Shown here piece after piece: positions 1-13,000 of a stretch of DNA of 64,000 bases (position 1 is its first letter; the number at the start of each line of letters is the position of its first letter). The position numbers were made by a program, and so were the translations under genes. The DNA is from Amphiura filiformis (Eukaryota; Echinodermata; Ophiuroidea; Amphilepidida; Amphiuridae): positions 42,176,990 to 42,240,989 of the forward strand of contig NC_092637.1 of NCBI RefSeq assembly GCF_039555335.1, in the 5' to 3' direction. Under the pieces are notes generated by a model. The model had not been told where the DNA came from, did no database searches, and saw only the letters and a program-made list of their open reading frames with translations.

Positions 1-743
1 TTTAATAATGTCTGTGGAATCGTTGAATCCATCTTTGCCAGTCGATGGTTCGAGTAAGAAAGTTTGAGGTACATATCAATTTGTAAGCGCTCTTTTAGCA
101 AAGTCATAGTTCATTGAATTTACAACCGTATGAAAAAAACAGGCGAAAATAGTAACTTTTTGCACAAGATTTGCAAGTTAAAGAAAATTGGCCATTGCTC
201 ATTCTAGTGACGCTAGTGTATGGACAATATAAGTGTGCTTTTTCATTTAATGACATAAAATTTGACAAATATGGTAAGGAACACTTGGGGTTTTGACTTT
301 TAAAACCTACATTTTGGTCAAAAATGCGCTTGGATAGGCGGTTTTCAACAGATATACCACATTCGCCTTGCTATAACATTGAATTGCGTTATCTGTTGAC
401 CTAGTGACGAAAAGTGTTTTTAGATGGAAGTGTTAGCTTTCGTTTGATATTATAAAAATTCTGATTGGATGAAGGGAACACTTGAGGTTTCGACAAAAAC
501 CAATCAAAGAGGCCCAATTTTCAGCTAGAAGCTCCACAGCTCTCACGTTGCTATGCACTCAACCGTGTAGTGTAATCAAAGACTGTGGTGGAGACATTCG
601 CTGCTTGTTGTTCTCTGCTTGGAAGCTCTTGGACGACAATGTGTGTTCAGGTGTATCGAGGTGGAAACTGTGCGCATGCATGATGGTTTCGTTTTTGTAT
701 GGAAACCTTTCCATGTGTGCTTACGGCGCGCTATTAATCACAG
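1..743. other. no gene seen downstream of the CDIPT-like gene
   Basis: AT-rich sequence. The open frames here carry no recognisable domain. Two short related phrases ending in 'gaacacttg-ggttt' near 270-300 and 475-500 hint at old repeat DNA. Confidence 0.4.
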
Positions 744-749
744 TTTATT
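744..749 (-). terminator. candidate poly(A) signal of the CDIPT-like gene
   Basis: AATAAA on the minus strand about 115 nt past the stop codon. It is the first canonical hexamer in a plausible place; no transcript evidence. Confidence 0.4.
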
Positions 750-863
750 TACTTCGTACTTGTTTGACTTCCGGGTCAATTCACATCCGAGTAATAGTGG
801 TTTTAATCTACATACCAATTTGAAACCAATGTTTCAAGTCTGTTATAATAACAATGTACGTTA

Positions 864-1027
864 CTATGATTCATGTGTTTTCCGTTTTTCTTCGTCTCTT
901 ACACGTTTACTCAAATCTACCAACCACCTGGTAGCAACATGTAACTTGCAAATAGAAACCAACATGTGTAAGAGATGGAATGGAAGTGTCAGCCAATAAA
1001 TCCAATAGACGAAACCAATCGAGAAAA
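864..1027 (-). CDS. CDIPT-like gene, exon 6 (terminal, stop codon)
   Basis: 164 nt, acceptor attttacag, phase 1. It encodes the last helix (YWLTLPFHLLHMLVSICKL), then a charged tail ending EEKRKTHES and TAG. The pattern W-x-T-x-P-x2-LL-x2-LxS matches the last helix of CDIPT. The plus-strand frames at 482-999 are its antisense shadow. Confidence 0.9.
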
Positions 1028-4000
1028 CTGTAAAATATAGAGACAATACAGAAACGTTAACAAAGTAGACTATATGACTTTAACCCTAATTCCCGCAGGG
1101 CTTCTTGGCAACTGGAAGGGGAAGAAGAGAGGAATAAAGAGAGAAAACAAACAAAGACGTTGTTTGCTCTGGGTGGGATTCGAACCCGAGACCCCTTGCA
1201 TGCAAACCCGGGCATGCCAAGCACTAGGTCGCCGACACGTAGCCACTGGTCTTACGCTTGCCGTGCCAGAGAAAGCGTGCCCATTAGGACTTAGGGTGGT
1301 TCCGCGAAGTTGTTAGTAGTATTTTTGTTAGCACTCAGGCCGGTTAGGGTTACTTACAACCCTGTACACACGGACATCAAAATGGCCGCCCAAATTTTAG
1401 CACACCATACTGGAAATGACCTTATTTCATTAGTTTGTCAAACATTTTGAGTTACTTAAAGGCCAAATATGTTATATATCCAATTCGTAAACATTATTTA
1501 CTTATCTACAGTTGATCTAGAAATATTGGAACATTATGAATGATAGAGGGCACTTTCAATATGGCTGCCAATTAGCCAGTTATTAATTTTACATGATTTA
1601 TTTACTGAAAAAAACATGACAAAAACGATCTTTTAAATTAAAATAACATTGATATATACTGGAGATGTTTGTTAGATAATATAATGCTCTATTTACCATA
1701 AACAAATATTTTACTGGCCACGGATATTGTTTTACAACAAATGACGTCATCAAAATGATCGCCCAAAGTGTCAAATTTTAGCACACCATACTGGAAATGA
1801 CTTTATTTTATTAGTTTGTCAAACATTTTGAGTTACTTAAAGGCCAAATATGTTATATATCCAATTCGTAAAATTATTTACTTATCTACAGTTGATCTAG
1901 ACACATTGGAACATTAGAAATGATAGAGGGCGCTTTCAATATGGCCGCCAATTAGCCAATTATAAACTTCCCCGTTCAATGCCTGTAGATGCGCAGGGTC
2001 TGAATCTGGTTGTTTCTGTTTGCATCACTTTCTTCTTGCCTACGCCAAAAATGACGACACTCTGTCGTAGCCAGTGAGAGCGTGGACTGCAGATAACACA
2101 CCACAAGCTGTTGACATAAGCAATATCACGAATGGGAATCATTCTCCGCTGGTCAATGGTTTTAGTAATCCTTTCAGTCTGCATCCGAACTCCAAGATCC
2201 GCTCGCATCCGTGGCATGTAATGTACTGATAGAACCATTACAGTGTCTGGTGATTGAATGATTACCCGTCCAGTTGCATTCTTGGAATTCATTTTCTTGT
2301 CAAAGTCCATTGAATGGAGCTCATGTGTGAGAAACAACCTGTCAACTTCAAACAAATCTGCAGATGTCACACATTTGGCTGTAAGACCAGATGTGTAGCC
2401 TCCAGTAAGGTATCTCTTATGGTTGGAATAATAAAGATTCTAGGATCTTTGTACAGAGTCTCTACAAGATAGCCTAACACATAAGCTGTCATCTGTGACT
2501 TGTTGGATGACAATCCCATAAATGATTTCCATATGGAAGTGGCCGAGCACCTTCAACCTGATACTTGTGTTTGCCGTTGGCCTTGTCTGCGGGCTCTCTT
2601 TCACCCTTTGGCGATGTTTCGTCATCATAGCGGTCAAAAACCAACATGTACCTCTTGTGCAGTTTCAAGCAACTTTGTAATATTCTTGCGGAAGGCTTCT
2701 GCAATGTCTTGGAAGGTCTGTATATTATGTTAAACATTCATGCGTTGAAACTCAGCCATACCATCTGGGATGTGTTAGGAGACATCACATTCTGTGGCTG
2801 GAAGCTGTGCCACAACTTCTTAACTGTATCTTCAAGACTGTGGAGAAGATTAAATTTGGCTGTAACACGTTTACTGCCACTCTCTTTGAACAATCTTGGT
2901 GAACAAATGTGACAGTGTAGCTTAGAACTGAAGCCAGGTTAATTTCTGGCCGAACAGTAGCTAGCGTAAGTGCTCGTGGGTAGATTTACATTCACACTTT
3001 GAGACAATGAGTGTTGCCGGTTATCTTAAATTTGGATCGCTTTTTCAGCTCGACTTGGCGATAGGGGTATAAAAGAACTTGGAGTCTTCAGTTTCTTTGT
3101 CAAGACGAGACTTTATCAAGTCACCCATCATCATTCACCCTTTATCCACACCATTCAACAGGGAGTTGCTGATTTTAGATATAGCTACTAGACCACTGCC
3201 TAAATGGTCCTAAAACTAGTAGATCCTGTTATCTCCAATATGCCCCATATGCTGGTTTTGTTTGTTCATGTGTCTCTGTTGTGGTTGACTTTGTGCCAGT
3301 GTGAAGTTGCATTGTACCACTATATTGACTACGAAGGTGGCATGTCCATCGAAGCACATCGGATCCCTTCAGGCCAATGATGGCACTATCACTCTTGGTA
3401 TCCTTAAGGGATCTAAAATGAGCGTTTATTGCGTTTCGACAGTATTTTTTATGGGACATGAGAGCACCTCAGACCTATCGAATTGCATTCTGAATACGAA
3501 GCATGTCTTTCTGATATCAAATAATTTTCATTTTTGAAAATCACAATATAATACAAATTTTATGACAAATTATAAAAATTTGATATTTTTCAAATTTTGA
3601 TATATAACAGTCCTCCAAGTAAATTATATAAATCTAATGACATATTCTTAAAGTGTATGTAGCAGGAGAGGAAAAGCCGACGGTCAATTGAAAATTTTGA
3701 CCTTTCATATTGAAGATATGGATTTTTTTCCCAAAAGACCTAATTTTTTTTTGGTGTTTTGGGAAAAAAATCCATATCTTCAATACGAAAGGTCAAATTT
3801 TCAATTGATCGTCGGCTTTTCATCCCACCTACATACACTTTAAGTATAAATCATCAGATTTATAAAGTTTACTTCAAGTACTGTTAAATATCAAAATATC
3901 AATTTTAATGATTTGCCATAAAATGTGTATTAAATTGCGAATTTCAAAAATCAAAATTATTTGATATCAGAATGACATTCTTCGTATTCAGAATGCAATT

Positions 4001-7000
4001 CGATATGTCTGATGTGCTCTAATGTCCCACAATAAATACTGTCCAAACGTTCATACCCCAGCCCTTAATGATGATGGATTCCACTCCCATATCGCTCCAT
4101 GTGCCTTTAAATTTTCCTGGAGTTTGCTTGACTGAAACTCCTTTATTGGAAACGCCTCTTGAACTGTGTCTGGTAGTGAAGATAGCAACTCTGTTGTATT
4201 ATAGTGATCGCCAACGAGAATAGTTATGCCGATCAGCCACAGAAAGGTAAGAGAGCGTATTTAACTTGAGTGCAGGGATGCAGTTCCCAATTGCCTTCTT
4301 TTTCAGCATTGATGTTGCCGAATGCCGATCCCATGTAATGAACTCTGCTAAAATTGGTAAGAGCTTCTCTTCAATCAAAGATGTCAGGGGACCAATGATT
4401 TCTGGCGTGTAACTGTCACGCCTAATGAAGGTCTTCTGTACATCATACATTACTCTACTCTCAAGATGCCTTTGATCTTCAAACCATTTCAGGAAGTTTG
4501 TGATAAAGATCTGAACAAGGGCTTCATATACCAGAGTAAGACCTCTTGTGGCTCGATGAATTTGCTTTCCAGCTAAACATATTTTCAACAGTGGCAGGAC
4601 CGTACATATCTGAATCTGCCAACATATCTTTCAAACCAAATCTCCCCAAAGTCGTCCAAAATACATTAGAAAAGATGAATGTTGAAAGATTGTGAAATCC
4701 ACCTAGCCGTAAGACAAGATAAGGAAACTCCTGTTTTCTGTTCAGCTTTACCACCTGTGCCACTGCATACAACTGTTATAATCAAAAGTGTGTACATGAC
4801 ATAATTGACCACACTTTTCAGCCAGATCTTTTCCCCTCTTTAGTGTAGTGTAAACTGTTCTCATGTCAGAAGGAGGTGCCTGAATTTATTATGGGTGGAT
4901 ATGTAGCTACAGTAACAGCATTTGAATTGGATTTGCATTGTAGCCTGTCCAAAATGGAACGACTTGAGTGCACAAAATGCACACCCTTCTGGATTGGTAA
5001 GTTTCCACGTGGTATTTGACGTAGGAGTGCCCAAGTGAGATCTTTTAAACAATGAAATAGCTCAAACCGATCAAGCTGCTCTGATACAGTGATGTTAATA
5101 CCAGGCATCGGCTTTGGTTCTGGACGATTTATGAAGTATCCAAGCTTCTGAGATCTGTACGCTGAAACTTTGTAGATTCTGTTTGTCTATCCATCAAGCG
5201 TTGTTCTTGGAATTCTACTCTTGCCATTTTGTGGTAAGCTTTTCTATCTACAGTGTCTCCATTGATATCTACATTGTCATCACCCTCCTGGCCTGGGCAG
5301 AAATCGTGGTGGTACATACACATCATCTGCAGCATATGCTATCTATTCTTCTGCTGTCGCTGTTTAAAATCTGCGAAGCTCATCATAGATGAGATAGCAC
5401 ACATACCATAAGCATTATGAGTTTTAATTAAGCTCCTGCTGTCATACTCATGAGGCAGTTGAGGCATGAGCCCAATGTGAAAGGGTAGTATTACCTGCTT
5501 CTTAAAGCGGCGACTGCAGTAGATAAATCATTCATCTAGTTTGAGGTATCGACGTCTCACATCATCTGACGACTTATATTCTTGATCTGTTGATTCAAAT
5601 GCTTTCTTATCAAAAAGCCACTGCAGAACTGTCTGAAGTGAGACATATGAACAAATGCTTATGATGCGTCAAAATCGGTTTCTTGTACATTCTTGTACAA
5701 CTTCTCCATTTCTGGACAATAAAGTATGCCAACTGCTTTATGAAGTATTTGATCTTTATTTTACTTGTCCTCTTCATGTTCGTTATTCTCCATCTGGTCA
5801 GTCTCAGCAATTTCATCCAGCTTTCTTAGCTAGAAAGATTTTACAACGCAACTGTAAAACGCTGCACGTCTTTTAGTGGGGCGTGTTTGCACCATGTACA
5901 TGTGTTGGGTGCGGTTGTGTGTAGTGGTTGTGTGTGGGGTGCGTAGGTGTTTGCCAGCAAGCGGGGACACACACACTCGCACTTCACATTTAAACCGCGG
6001 ACCACTCTGCAATGTGTGACCGTCTTTGGTTTCTGGAGGTCTTCAAACGACCGCAAATGCATGTATGATGTATTTGCGAAATACGACCTTTATCGTTATA
6101 TGAGATATAACGCCCACAGTTGCTAGGTTAAATACACACAAAAATACACAAACAAAATAGCGGAAAACGTCCTCGGTATGTCGATTACGGATTCAGACGA
6201 CCACGTTTACATAGTCCTCAACAGCGTCCACTTTTGGAGGCGATTATACGTGAATGTGTGTAGGGGATGTGGGTGAAGGGGTGTGTGTGTGTGTGGGGGG
6301 GGGGGGTGGTTGGGGTGGGGGTGTCTGTCTGGCAACCTTGTTGTATTTTATTAGTTTTCAACTTTAAGTGAAAATAGTACGTATTACGGTTTTTAAGTCG
6401 GTATATTGCCGTTATCATCCAAATTATAATAAAGCTAAACATTTTAATAACCCCATAATCAGATATTGGTTAATAAATAATATGTGACGTGTCATGTCAA
6501 AAGGAGACACTTTTGGGCAGGATCGTAAATGGAGAAATAGCCAAAAATCTACCCGGGGTGATTTTTTCACAATTTGGGTTTGTTGCGAATTTGTGATGTT
6601 ATTAACGTTAAAAATATTGTCTGATAGTTTCAGACCGGAATATAACTGGCATCTTGTATTTTTTGAGACATTTTTCAAGGTAATTCCTACTATCAACAGT
6701 GTCAATAATATTTTTAAAGGCTGATATCCCAATTTCCAAATTTTTACCAAACTTACGAACTCAATATCTTCGCTTAGGAATGTCCGATTTCACTGGGGAA
6801 AACGGCTTTGTGGAGCCAAATATCTCTATATTTAAGATACGTAAAAACCTCAAAATTGATAACCTGCCCAAAAGTGTCTCCTTTTGACATGACACGTCAC
6901 ATATTATGTGCAATTTAAAATAGTTCATATATAGGATAAATGAAGCATTATACCATCTTCCAAACATCTGCAAAGTATATGAATATCATACGTAAATGGG

Positions 7001-10000
7001 AGTAAGTTTTGCCATGTTTTGTCTGTTGAAATCATGTAAACTACATAATTGGCTAATTGGAGGCCATATTGAAAGCGCCCTCTATCATTTCTGATTTTCC
7101 AAGGTGTCTAGATCAACTCTAGATAAGTAAGGTATGTTTACAAATTGAATATATAACATGTTGGAACTTTAAGTAACTCAAAATGTTTAAAAAACTAATG
7201 AAATAAAGTTATTTCCAGTATAGTATGCTAGAATTTGTAATTTTTTTTTTTTTTTTGGGGGGGGGGGCATTTTGATGACGTCATTCCAGCATGTTCCGCC
7301 ACAGATATTTTGGGCAATTTTATATCTGGGAGATGGTAAGGACCCATACTTTTCAAAAATATAAAAATTAGCTGGTAGGACGGTAGTTGCCAGTTCCCCC
7401 TTTTTTAGAACACTTTTTGGCCATTCTCTCTTCACCTACCAATTATTTTTAAGAAATTCAAAAATATAAGAGTTACACATTTTCATGGCTATTTTTCGAA
7501 CAAGCATGAAAAATGCAGTAAAATGAGTAGACCTACAAACAAGCCCGGTATTGGTTCAATGGTTCTTGAGACAGCTCTTGATATTTTGACAAAATATCTC
7601 AAAACTTGTTCTTTCATGTTGACGAATAGTTGCCATCACGCAAAGCATTAAACCAACGTTCGGAAACTGTAAAAAAATGGCCTAATTGTTTCAACTTGAT
7701 GAAAAAAAAAAAAAAAAAAATTCGGTTGAATAGCCCGCACCTCCCACTCGGGTTATGTCACGCGAAAAGTGATCAACTGTATTTAATTTATCCCAGTACA
7801 TAAAAGTCATGATTGTCGAGATATTTCAATTAAATTCCTGGATAAAGTTATTTTATATTACTTCCGTGGTCTAGGTACTCGCTGGTGATCCGCGATCGCG
7901 TGGAAGAGGCTAGGTCTCCTCCCCTTCTACATGTTCTACGCGCCGACGACCAATGGATGAACCGTCTTGTTGTCACGACCGTTGATCAGCCAATCGGGGT
8001 TATTGCAAACCACGGATGTAATAAAAAGCAATTAACTTTTTACAACGTCATTTATACAAACCTTTTGGTCCTTCCGTGAAGCACGTAAGGTACTGAGCAG
8101 CATCGAAAAGTGTATACATTGCTATTGAAATGTCGAGAACCCACTGAAAAGAAGAGAGATATTGCGAGTAGTATTGATAATTGCAAAAAATAAAAGATAG
8201 TGAAAATGACAACGATGATGATGATAAGGATGATGGTGATGATCTGCAACCATAATGGGCCGCAATAGCTTGTAACCGTGCCAAAAATATGCGCCCCCTC
8301 TTCGACGTGCCAAAAGAAACTTAGAGGAACCCAATTTTTAAAACCTTACATTGTCATAACACAAAGATGAATCTCATTGAAAATAAAGTAATATATCAAT
8401 GGAAAGCTTTAACGTTTTTTCCGATTTTTTTGATGGCCAGTAAAGCTGAAAAATTAAAAAAATTAATACATTTTTGGTCTTTTTAAGGCGCCCAAAAAGC
8501 ACTCAAATCAATCGTCTATGACCTTGGGAATGCTCGTGACGTAAGCTCAGGGTTCGCAGTCACGCTGTACTTTGCAAGCTGCCCGACAAGTCAGCTTTTG
8601 TATGCATTTTCGCAATAAAGCTTGAAATTAGAGGAATATTTAAGTTGCAAATAATAGAATTATTGTCAACACATAGATTTTCCCTAAATTTTGGACAAAA
8701 TCAGTCGAAACTGGCTGGGTATAATTGGGTAATTGAGTTGGAATTTCGCGCTGCGATCAATTCCATGCGCAAATGCTTGCGACCGATGACCGGTCATGGC
8801 TTAATAAACATCAAATTAAATACTTGCTTGTGACATTCCCTGTTCTTGATTCATTTTAAAATATCTGATTTGAAAAAAAATATCGTCTTGCAGTAATCAA
8901 AAAATTTACAACCGCCGATTTCATTAAATCCAGCTCATAAAAGGTTTTTATATCTAGCGCCGTGATCATTCCCCGGTCGGATATCATTCATTGCGGAAAA
9001 TATTCTTTCAGAAGGACATTCTTCGTATTCAGAATGAAATTCGATATGTCTGATGTGCTCTAATGTCCCACAATAAATACTGTCCAAACGTTCATACCCC
9101 ATCCCTTAACTTCAATATTCTTACTTACTGGGTCGTAAAAGAAAGTCAGTAATGGGTATGTACCAATGCCGGTCTCCTTGTGTGAAGCTGTGCTTACCAT
9201 TGCTGAACTGTATAATTTAGTGAGAAAGAACAAAATAGAACTTGAATAATTGCTGATAATTCCAGTATAAAACTAATAATTTTGAATGAGGGGGGGTGCG
9301 CAAAAACTAATAATTTTGAACGCTGGGAGGCTTTTTGTTGCGTTAGGAAGAGCGCGCTACCTCGTTCGTCACTCAGCGATAGTATAGGAAACATAATAAT
9401 TTGGAGTCAATCTCCCAAAGTATCAGACATTTAAGGCTAGTATCGTGGTAACGATTTTCAACTGTTGCGATTTGGTTGTTCGCAGCAACCTGCGATGGCA
9501 GTGGGCTTTGGAAAAAATTGCATTGATTCATTCATATTTACAGTTAATTCTACCAGGTTCAATTCACTTTAAGTATTCATTTAGCATTTTATTTCGTTAT
9601 TTTGTATCCATTAATTGGCCACGCTCCCTTTGTTAGCCGCCAGGCGGTATAGACCTTTAATCCCTCTTTCCCATCATGCACTATTCCAGGGGGTATGAGT
9701 GTCGCAAAATACATCATCTCCCCGGGGGAGTACAGAGTTACGTTCATTACATTCTGGAATACGGACATTTCGGGTGGTGCCTTCATCACAAAAAAGGAAT
9801 CCCCTATATTCACGAAAAACAAAAAACAACATTTCTATGCCTTATGGACATGGTGTCGTCGCCAAAAAAGTTTCATGTTATTGAAACCTAACTATGTATA
9901 CATTTTATAGACCTAATGGTGAAAAACTAATGACGGGACACGCAGTGATATTTTGTCGGCGTCCGTTTCACTTTTTTCGGAGATGAAAATAAAATGTTAA

Positions 10001-13000
10001 CAAAATCTCTTACACAGATGTTCTGCATCGCTCCATAACTGCATCACTCGTGTATTCAATAATTGCATAATTCGTCGTCCGTATTCCATAGTGGCGTATA
10101 GTGGGGCGCCGCGAATAAACAACTTTTCGAGAAAATCGGGTTTGAAGAAATGCCAATTTAAAATCGAGTTGTGTAAATCAGACATTCATTATATTTTGTA
10201 AATGATGTGAAATTTCTGTAGTAAACTAAATAGATTTTATTGTTATATATTTTTCAAAAGAAATAAATACATACTATTGCTGGCAAATTGAAAATAAAAC
10301 TATACGTCACTATGGAAAACGAACAAAACGCAATACCCTAACCTAACGTTAACCGTACGCCATCTCGGTCGCCGTGTAATCCCTATGGCGTTACTTTTCG
10401 TCGTTCGTATTCCATAGTGGCGTATAGGTCCGATACGCGTACGCCACTATGACATACGATGTTTTTCATTTTTGCCGATATTTCATAATTATAAAATGTG
10501 TATAAAAAGTGGCGTATGGTCGATACGCCACTATGGAATACAAAAAATGTCACTTTGCAGCTATACGCCACATTTAATTAATTAATTACTAATTAATTAG
10601 CTAATTATGACTGATGAGACTTAGAAAAAATGAAAGAGAACATCATTAAAAACATATGTGCCAATTTTCAAAAAAATGACCAAAAATCACTATACGCCAC
10701 TATGGAATACAGCCGACGAATTAGTAACATCGATGGCCTTTCCGATAATCCGCATATATGGAATCAGTATGCCCATATTAAGACAAAATAATTGCAAAGG
10801 CCTGGCAAAGACCATCGGATGCACACGATCTATAAGGTTGATGAACTACGTCATACCCCTGGAATAGTGCATTGTGGGATAGAGGAAAAGGTCAATAGGT
10901 CACGCGACACGTGACGTACGAGGATGGCGAAAATACGAGGCTGACAGCCCCATTCAAAATAGACGGTTAGCAGTTATAAATTGAAAAACAACATACTTAC
11001 AGTGGGGTACTTTGTCGAACCCCAATGGTTTTAGAATAACATAATTTTGCTTTGACACCACATAACACATTTAGAATTGTTTGTGAAGGTTTCATGATTA
11101 GGCCCTACGTGTTAATCCAATGGCGACGTCAAAAATGGCGATATCGCATCCGCCACCGCCTGTTAGCCGCACTTTGAGCGCCACCTTGGATTTACATAGA
11201 AGGTCTGTGTGCTTGCACCTACATTGGGACAACTGAGCACACCTTGGGCTGTGTGAGAACAATGGTACCACTTTCTCAAGTGGTGCGCTTACACATAACT
11301 TTCTATTCATCACTTATTGACAGTGCACCTGCCAAGAAAACCGTTAATATGCTGTCGGGTCAGTGACCAATTTAATGGCGGAACTCCTTATTTCGAAACA
11401 ATGCATTAATGATACCACTTTTATGAATATAGCCTGTCGGCAAATCAAATCGGCATCAGAGGAACAACGCGTTACGTAATCTATTGCTTCTCTTTCCTAT
11501 CAAAGCTTCTTGATAATAACAATTGGATTCCTTCTTTCGGGTGATACCAGGTAACATTGGATTAGCTATGGAAATATTATCTGGTGTAATTCTCTAGCCA
11601 TCCCATATGATATCAGATACTGTATTTTATACCAGTGCATTGATTGGTCACCCCAGGTTAAATAAGAAATAAATAAATAAATACTACCTGGTCATGAAGT
11701 AGAAGTGCACTCCGACTTTCAGCATAATCTGCATCCAGATGTAAAATCTATACATGTGACTGTCACAAGCTGCGTATGTGGCTGTCAACATGAAACCGTA
11801 AGCAATGTGGTCAAATATGGTATCAAGTACTTGCCCCAATATCGTACCTGTCATTGAAAAATGAAGCATGACAAAGATTTCGTTACTGTCAGTTCCAAAA
11901 CCTATAATGACTATTACAAGCTGCATGATGGCGCAGCGGTACGGGCTCTACCTCGCAATCGAAGATGGTGCCCTCGTGTTGTGCACTTTGGCAAGGCGCT
12001 TTAGCTCACTTGCCTCTCTCTACCCATAGACCATGGGACAAGGCTTGCTAAGTGCTTCAGAAAGTAGTTTTCGTTCTCCCTTTCTGGGTAGAGGATGGTT
12101 TATACATAAAAATATAGCTATTATATCACTGATCAATAATATAACATTTCCCACTTTCAAAAGTTGCACGTTACTGTGTAATTTAGGAGTTATTTGGGGT
12201 TAAAAATGTGTTTTTCGTGATTTTTTTTTTTTTTTGCCCAAAAATGTCAAATATTAAAATAGCTGTAACTTTCAAAATAAATTGAGTAGAAATTTCATTT
12301 CTATTGTAGATGTTACATATTACATGGATGTCTAACACTGGTGAATAAAAATGTCACAGCACAACTCTAAAATATAAAATATAAAAAAAATGGCAAAAAC
12401 CATATTTTTGTGCTATTTCGGCCATTTTTGAGCTAAAAATGTAATTTTTGCATGGGGAAAAAAATAAATATAGATTTTATTGATTTAAAAATATGTCATT
12501 ATGTCAACCTAGTTATTCTGAACAAAAAGTTAATGATGGTGAATGTCTGTGACCTATAGTTTTTGATCTATGGCCCTTTCAAATTCATATATGGACTAAA
12601 ATAGCATGTTTTTGTTCAATATTTCCAATATTACGCCAAAATGGTCCTTTATGGCCATTTTAACCAACTCATTAGTTTTTGGAAAGTGAGAACTTCACTT
12701 AATAATATGAACATGTAATTGTACTTTAATGGTAAGCTATTTCAAGATCCACTAGTATGCCCACTACCGTGGTAGCAGCAATTTTATCTACTTTCAATGC
12801 AGTAAAATGATGACTAAAATGATTTTGCTGCATTGAAAGTAGTAAAATTGACGATATAATTGCTTCTGCCATGGAAACCGAGCTACCAGTGGATCTACAA
12901 CTAGCTTAAAATGAAAGTACTATAATATATCCATAATATATGTGAAGTTCCACTTTCCAAACACTGAAAATTTTGTTAAAATTACAAAAAGTACCATTTT

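Larger units (their letters stand above)
1742..7285 (-). mobile_element. ~5.5-kb element with ~220-bp inverted ends, possible DNA transposon
   Basis: The left end (1742-1970) and right end (about 7045-7285) are inverted copies, judged by eye to be about 85% alike. Both run inward from 'tgacgtcatcaaaatg' to 'ccaattagccaatta'. Between them lies a broken minus-strand gene of an unclassified repetitive family plus two younger MITEs (3408-4064 and 6477-6907). Weak similarity continues a few tens of bases outside, so outer limits and target duplication are not fixed. Ownership of the gene by these ends is inference. Confidence 0.55.

Noticed and set aside
482-999. Two overlapping plus-strand open frames of 113 and 126 codons
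   Set aside because: No domain recognised; the second overlaps antisense the well-supported terminal exon of the CDIPT-like gene.
1160-1265. tRNA gene on the minus strand
   Set aside because: B-box present, but no acceptor stem pairing; better explained as a SINE head.
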